Source of the DNA: Bradyrhizobium yuanmingense
Lineage (GTDB): Bacteria > Pseudomonadota > Alphaproteobacteria > Rhizobiales > Xanthobacteraceae
Length of the DNA: 64,000 nt
Direction: 5' to 3'
Assembly (NCBI RefSeq): GCF_029167105.1
Contig: NZ_JARFML010000019.1
Coordinates: forward strand, 1-64,000
The notes below the pieces were generated by a model. That model was given only the letters and a program-made list of their open reading frames with translations. It had not been told where the DNA came from and made no database searches. Positions 61,116-64,000 of this stretch are shown here, one piece after another (position 1 is the stretch's first letter; every line of letters starts with the position of its first letter). The position numbers and the translations under genes are program-made.

Positions 61116-61580
61116 GTGAAAGACAACAACGACATGCCCGGACATCTGGCGCGCCGCTTCCACCAGATCTCGGTCGCGGTGTTCCTGGCCGAGGTCGAGG
61201 ACGCCGGCTTCGATCTCACGCCGGTGCAATACGCCGCGCTTGCGACCATAAAGGCCAATCCGGGGCTCGATCAGGTGACGCTCGCCGGATTGATCGCCTA
61301 CGATCGCACCACCATCACCGGCGTGATCGATCGCCTCGTCCAGAAGGGCCTCGCGGAGCGGCGCCCCTCCAGCCGCGACCGCCGCGCGCGTGAGCTCGAG
61401 ATCACCGACGAGGGCCGCCGCACGCTGCGCAAGATCACCCCGGCCGTCGAATCCGCGCAGCGCATCATGCTGCGCGGCCTCAGCGCGAAAGAGGGTGAGG
61501 AGCTGATGCGGCTGCTGCGCAAGGCCATCGCCGCCGGCAACGAGCTCAGCCGCGCGCCGCTGCGCGATGCGCAGCTCTGA
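61116..61580 (+). CDS. MarR family transcriptional regulator (MobR-like)
   Basis: A 154-residue winged-helix regulator: LTPVQYAALATIKANPGLDQ, LAGLIAYDRTTITGVIDRLV (recognition helix) and the wing RRPSSRDRRARELEITDEGR. The start is GTG 61116 with GGAGGAG upstream; the frame extends to 61047 but crosses the operator. It is divergent from a mobA-like hydroxylase; MarR-type MobR controls mobA in Comamonas, so regulation of its neighbour, released by the aromatic substrate, is likely. Confidence 0.9.
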   Translation: MKDNNDMPGHLARRFHQISVAVFLAEVEDAGFDLTPVQYAALATIKANPGLDQVTLAGLIAYDRTTITGVIDRLVQKGLAERRPSSRDRRARELEITDEGRRTLRKITPAVESAQRIMLRGLSAKEGEELMRLLRKAIAAGNELSRAPLRDAQL

Positions 61581-61698
61581 TCTCGGACCATGTTCGTAAT
61601 TGTCGCAGCGCACGAAACCAGGAACTAACCTTCGGCTGCTAACGTCGGCCGCATTGGGGCGCTTAACGCGCGATTAACTTTGCGGGGCGGAGTTTCGG

Positions 61699-62130
61699 AT
61701 GTTCAGGTTCCTCGTTGTGGCCGCGGCCGTCGCGCTCTCGACCGTTCAGGCGGTCGCAGGGGGCCATGGCGGCGGCGATCCTCCTCCGCCGAAGGTCGAG
61801 GCGCCAACGGCTCCCGCGAAGGTGATCCTGACCAAACAGGGGCCCAAGCTCGTCGATCTCAACGGCATGACGCTCTACTATTACGAGCGCGACACCACGG
61901 GAAAGACGTCGAACTGCAACGGCAAGTGCATCGAGAGCTGGGTGCCGCTCGCCGCAACGGCCGACTCCAGGGCCGTCGGCGACTTCACCGTGATCAGCCG
62001 CAACGACGGCAGCAAGATGTGGGCCTATCGTTATCGTCCGCTCTACACCTCGCCCGCCGACAAGGCGCCCGGCGACGCCAACGGCAACGCCACGACGCTG
62101 CAATGGCGGGTCGCCCGGCCTGAGAACTAG
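61699..62130 (+). CDS. Secreted COG4315-type repeat protein
   Basis: A 143-residue exported protein: signal peptide (residues 1-20, ending VQAVAG), then a Pro-rich spacer and a PF03640-type repeat (LVDLNGMTLYYYERDTTGKT, CNGKCIESWVPL, MWAYRYRPLYTSPADKAPGD). Two Cys in NCNGKCIE may form a disulfide. The family is secreted or lipoprotein-like with unknown role. A weak EcfG-like motif (GGAAC-N17-CGTC, 61621-61646) lies upstream. Confidence 0.82.
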   Translation: MFRFLVVAAAVALSTVQAVAGGHGGGDPPPPKVEAPTAPAKVILTKQGPKLVDLNGMTLYYYERDTTGKTSNCNGKCIESWVPLAATADSRAVGDFTVISRNDGSKMWAYRYRPLYTSPADKAPGDANGNATTLQWRVARPEN

Positions 62131-62172
62131 AGCGTGACAACGCACCAAGACTCGAACTGACCGGCGCGGACC

Positions 62173-62826
62173 TCAGCCGCGCCAGCGTCCACCCGCCTCG
62201 GCCTGCGCGCTCTGCCCCGGCGGCAGCACCACGACCATCGAATTGAGCTTCACCCGGTCGTAGAGATCGATGACGTCCTCGTTGCGCATCCGGATGCAGC
62301 CGGACGAGATCGCCTGCCCGATATATTCGGGCTGGTTAGTGCCGTGGATGCGGTAGAGCGTGTCCTTGTTGCCGACATAGAGATAGATGCCCCGCGCGCC
62401 CAGCGGATTGGCGGGCCCGCCTGGAACGCGCGCGGGATAGGGACCGAGCCGCGCCTGGATATCCGCGGTGGGGACCCAGTCCGGCCATTCCGCCAATCGG
62501 CCGACCCGCGCGACGCCGGAGAACGCCATGGCTTCCTCGCCGACCGCAACGCCGTAGCGGATCGCCTTGCCCTCGGGCAGCACGTAATAGAGGTAGCGCG
62601 CGTCGGTATCGACCAGGATCGTGCCCGGCTGCTCCTTGCGGTGGTAATCGACGATGTGACGCAGATATTGCTCGGGTACGTTCGCCTTGGCGTAAGGCGC
62701 GTGCGCGAGCAACTGACGGTCGCGCGGCGTCATGCTCGCATCCGTCGATGGCGAAAGTGTCGTCTGCATGCAGCCGCCGAGCGGCAACAGGGCTGCGACG
62801 AACAAAACGAGTAGAGATCTTGGCAC
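62173..62826 (-). CDS. L,D-transpeptidase (YkuD) lipoprotein
   Basis: A 217-residue lipoprotein starting at GTG 62826. The signal peptide ends in a lipobox (LLPLGGC, Cys about 19). The YkuD domain covers about 60-210, with the catalytic Cys in ISSGCIRMRNEDVIDLYDR and the active-site His in RIHGTNQPEYIGQA. It probably makes 3-3 cross-links or attaches lipoproteins to peptidoglycan. No operon partner is evident. Confidence 0.92.
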   Translation of the reverse strand: MPRSLLVLFVAALLPLGGCMQTTLSPSTDASMTPRDRQLLAHAPYAKANVPEQYLRHIVDYHRKEQPGTILVDTDARYLYYVLPEGKAIRYGVAVGEEAMAFSGVARVGRLAEWPDWVPTADIQARLGPYPARVPGGPANPLGARGIYLYVGNKDTLYRIHGTNQPEYIGQAISSGCIRMRNEDVIDLYDRVKLNSMVVVLPPGQSAQAEAGGRWRG

Positions 62827-63112
62827 CGCCGGCCCCCCGATAGCGGAATAACAACGCCCCCGCCGTCGCCAGATATTGCCAAAATCGTGCTGAAAACAAG
62901 GCGGTGCAGGAACACATGCGCGTGTTCGGCAAATCGGGTTCCATCACCACAAAGGGCGGAAGAGTGTCGCATCATCTCCATCCCCTCGCCTTGCTTTGGC
63001 CAAACCCGGCTGGACTCGTGCGGCATGGGGACCGGGGATGGGCTCACCTCGGATCAGCCCCGCGCCAATGCGGATGCCTTAACCTCGAACACTGGGCTTC
63101 AAAGGAGCTGCG

Positions 63113-64000
63113 ATGCTCGCGACGCTGAACGCCAAGCAAATCGTCGATGAGATCGTCAAGGACACGGTCAAGGACAACGATCCTCACGACGCGGTCCAGA
63201 TCTCGCCTGAGATCGTGCGGGCCTCGCGCCCCGCCAGCGTGTCGCCTGCGCTGGCGCCGGAGATCGCGCCGCGTCCGGAGCCCAGGATTGCCCCGGAACC
63301 CAAGTTTGCCCCGCAGCCCAAGGTCACGCCGAAGTTCAGTCTGGAGCCGGCGCGCGCGCCCGAGCCCACCATCAGCGTCGTCTACGGAAAGTCTGCCGCC
63401 GCACCGTCAATCGACACCGCTGTCCGCGTCACGTCCAGCGATGGTCCCGTGATGAAGAAGCGGTCCTCGGTCGGCAAGTGGCTGCGCGGGGCGTTCGTCA
63501 CGTTCCTGCTTGCCGGCGCCAGCGTGGCCGCCAGCATCGCCTGGGAGAAGCACGGCGACACAGCAAAGCAGTTGCTGGCCGAATGGACGCCGGCGCTGAC
63601 CTCGCTGCTGCCGACGACCTCGTTGCTGTCTGCGACACCGCAGCAAAGCGCGCCGGTCGCCGCCGCCCAGGCTGGGCCGACCACAGCGGAAGCCGCGTCC
63701 AACCAAACGGCAGATCAAGCTGCTGCGCCGCCCGCAGCTCAGCTTGCTGCGGCTGCGCCCGCGGCACCACAGTCGATCGACGCGGCGCAGTCGGTGCAAT
63801 CGATGACACGCGATCTCGCCGCCATGGCGCAGCAGATCGAGCAGCTCAAGGCCAACATCGCCGAGTTGAAGGCCGGACAGGAGCAGATGGCGCGCGAGAT
63901 GGCGAGGCCTCCCGCAGCGAAGCCGGTCACCGAGGCGAGGCCGCCGGTCGATCCGCGCGCACGCGCAGCCGCCCTCCCGCCGCAGCCTGCGGCGCCGCCG
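63113..64000 (+). CDS. Membrane-anchored coiled-coil protein, partial at window edge
   Basis: Open from ATG 63113 (AAAGGAG upstream) to the window edge, 296 codons. N-terminus MLATLNAKQIVDEIVKDTVK, a Pro-rich spacer with repeats of the type PEPRIAPEPKFAPQP, one membrane helix (about 127-145; FVTFLLAGASVAASIAW), an Ala-rich region, and a coiled coil (MAQQIEQLKANIAELKAGQE, about 243-262). Same architecture as the protein at 46943. Its C-terminus lies outside. Confidence 0.75.
   Translation, partial: MLATLNAKQIVDEIVKDTVKDNDPHDAVQISPEIVRASRPASVSPALAPEIAPRPEPRIAPEPKFAPQPKVTPKFSLEPARAPEPTISVVYGKSAAAPSIDTAVRVTSSDGPVMKKRSSVGKWLRGAFVTFLLAGASVAASIAWEKHGDTAKQLLAEWTPALTSLLPTTSLLSATPQQSAPVAAAQAGPTTAEAASNQTADQAAAPPAAQLAAAAPAAPQSIDAAQSVQSMTRDLAAMAQQIEQLKANIAELKAGQEQMAREMARPPAAKPVTEARPPVDPRARAAALPPQPAAPP

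Noticed and set aside
61621..61646. EcfG-like GGAAC-N17-CGTC upstream of the COG4315 gene
   Set aside because: One mismatch in the -10 element and the longer spacer; noted in the gene entry but not called as a promoter.

Overview
The window is high-GC alphaproteobacterial chromosome, most likely Bradyrhizobium or a close relative. This is inferred from gene content and intergenic signals: alphaproteobacterial RNase E, B12-dependent ribonucleotide reductase (NrdJ), GapR/DUF2312, BA14K and DUF1236 secreted proteins, an NDUFA12-type complex I subunit, an IS1182-type transposase remnant, GGAAC-N16-CGTT (EcfG-type) promoters, and several palindromic intergenic repeat families. No rRNA, tRNA, CRISPR array, prophage or complete insertion sequence was recognised.

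Left part (1-30 kb), mostly core genes. A truncated transposase lies at the edge, then a DUF4337 protein. A leftward cell-wall/translation block follows: amidase, PBP1A, prfB (with its programmed +1 frameshift, missed by simple ORF calling) and a beta-hydroxyacid dehydrogenase. RNase E diverges from it. Next come an amino-acid oxidase-like flavoprotein, BioY, an aminotransferase, an M48 protease, DsbA-like and DUF1236 proteins, and the conserved aroQ-accB-accC-aat-DUF2155 neighbourhood, interrupted by a three-gene phosphorelay with a CHASE3 kinase. A transporter, a PepSY protein and a divergent GlxA-regulator/isonitrile-hydratase-like pair follow.

Middle part (30-46 kb): NDUFA12, a BA14K protein, a second CHASE3 two-component pair, an ABC_sub_bind protein next to a membrane class III nucleotide cyclase with non-canonical purine-site residues, a DMT transporter, and nrdJ behind tandem NrdR-like boxes and a leader of about 450 nt. 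Directly after nrdJ sits an AT-richer two-gene module: a DUF3800-like protein overlapping a protein that carries the RusA resolvase catalytic motif. It looks horizontally acquired and is the best candidate for an undescribed system. A ParB-domain orphan, GapR and a phasin-like protein follow.

Right part (46-64 kb), accessory and housekeeping mixture: small secreted or membrane proteins (one behind a textbook EcfG promoter), a desaturase, VOC, PhnA/YjdM, a DMT transporter, an M15-like peptidase, pyridoxal kinase, a TetR regulator beside a doubly frameshifted O-methyltransferase, an SMR efflux protein, a 3-hydroxybenzoate-hydroxylase-like flavoprotein with a divergent MarR regulator and a shared palindrome, a COG4315 protein, an L,D-transpeptidase lipoprotein, and a membrane coiled-coil protein running off the right edge.
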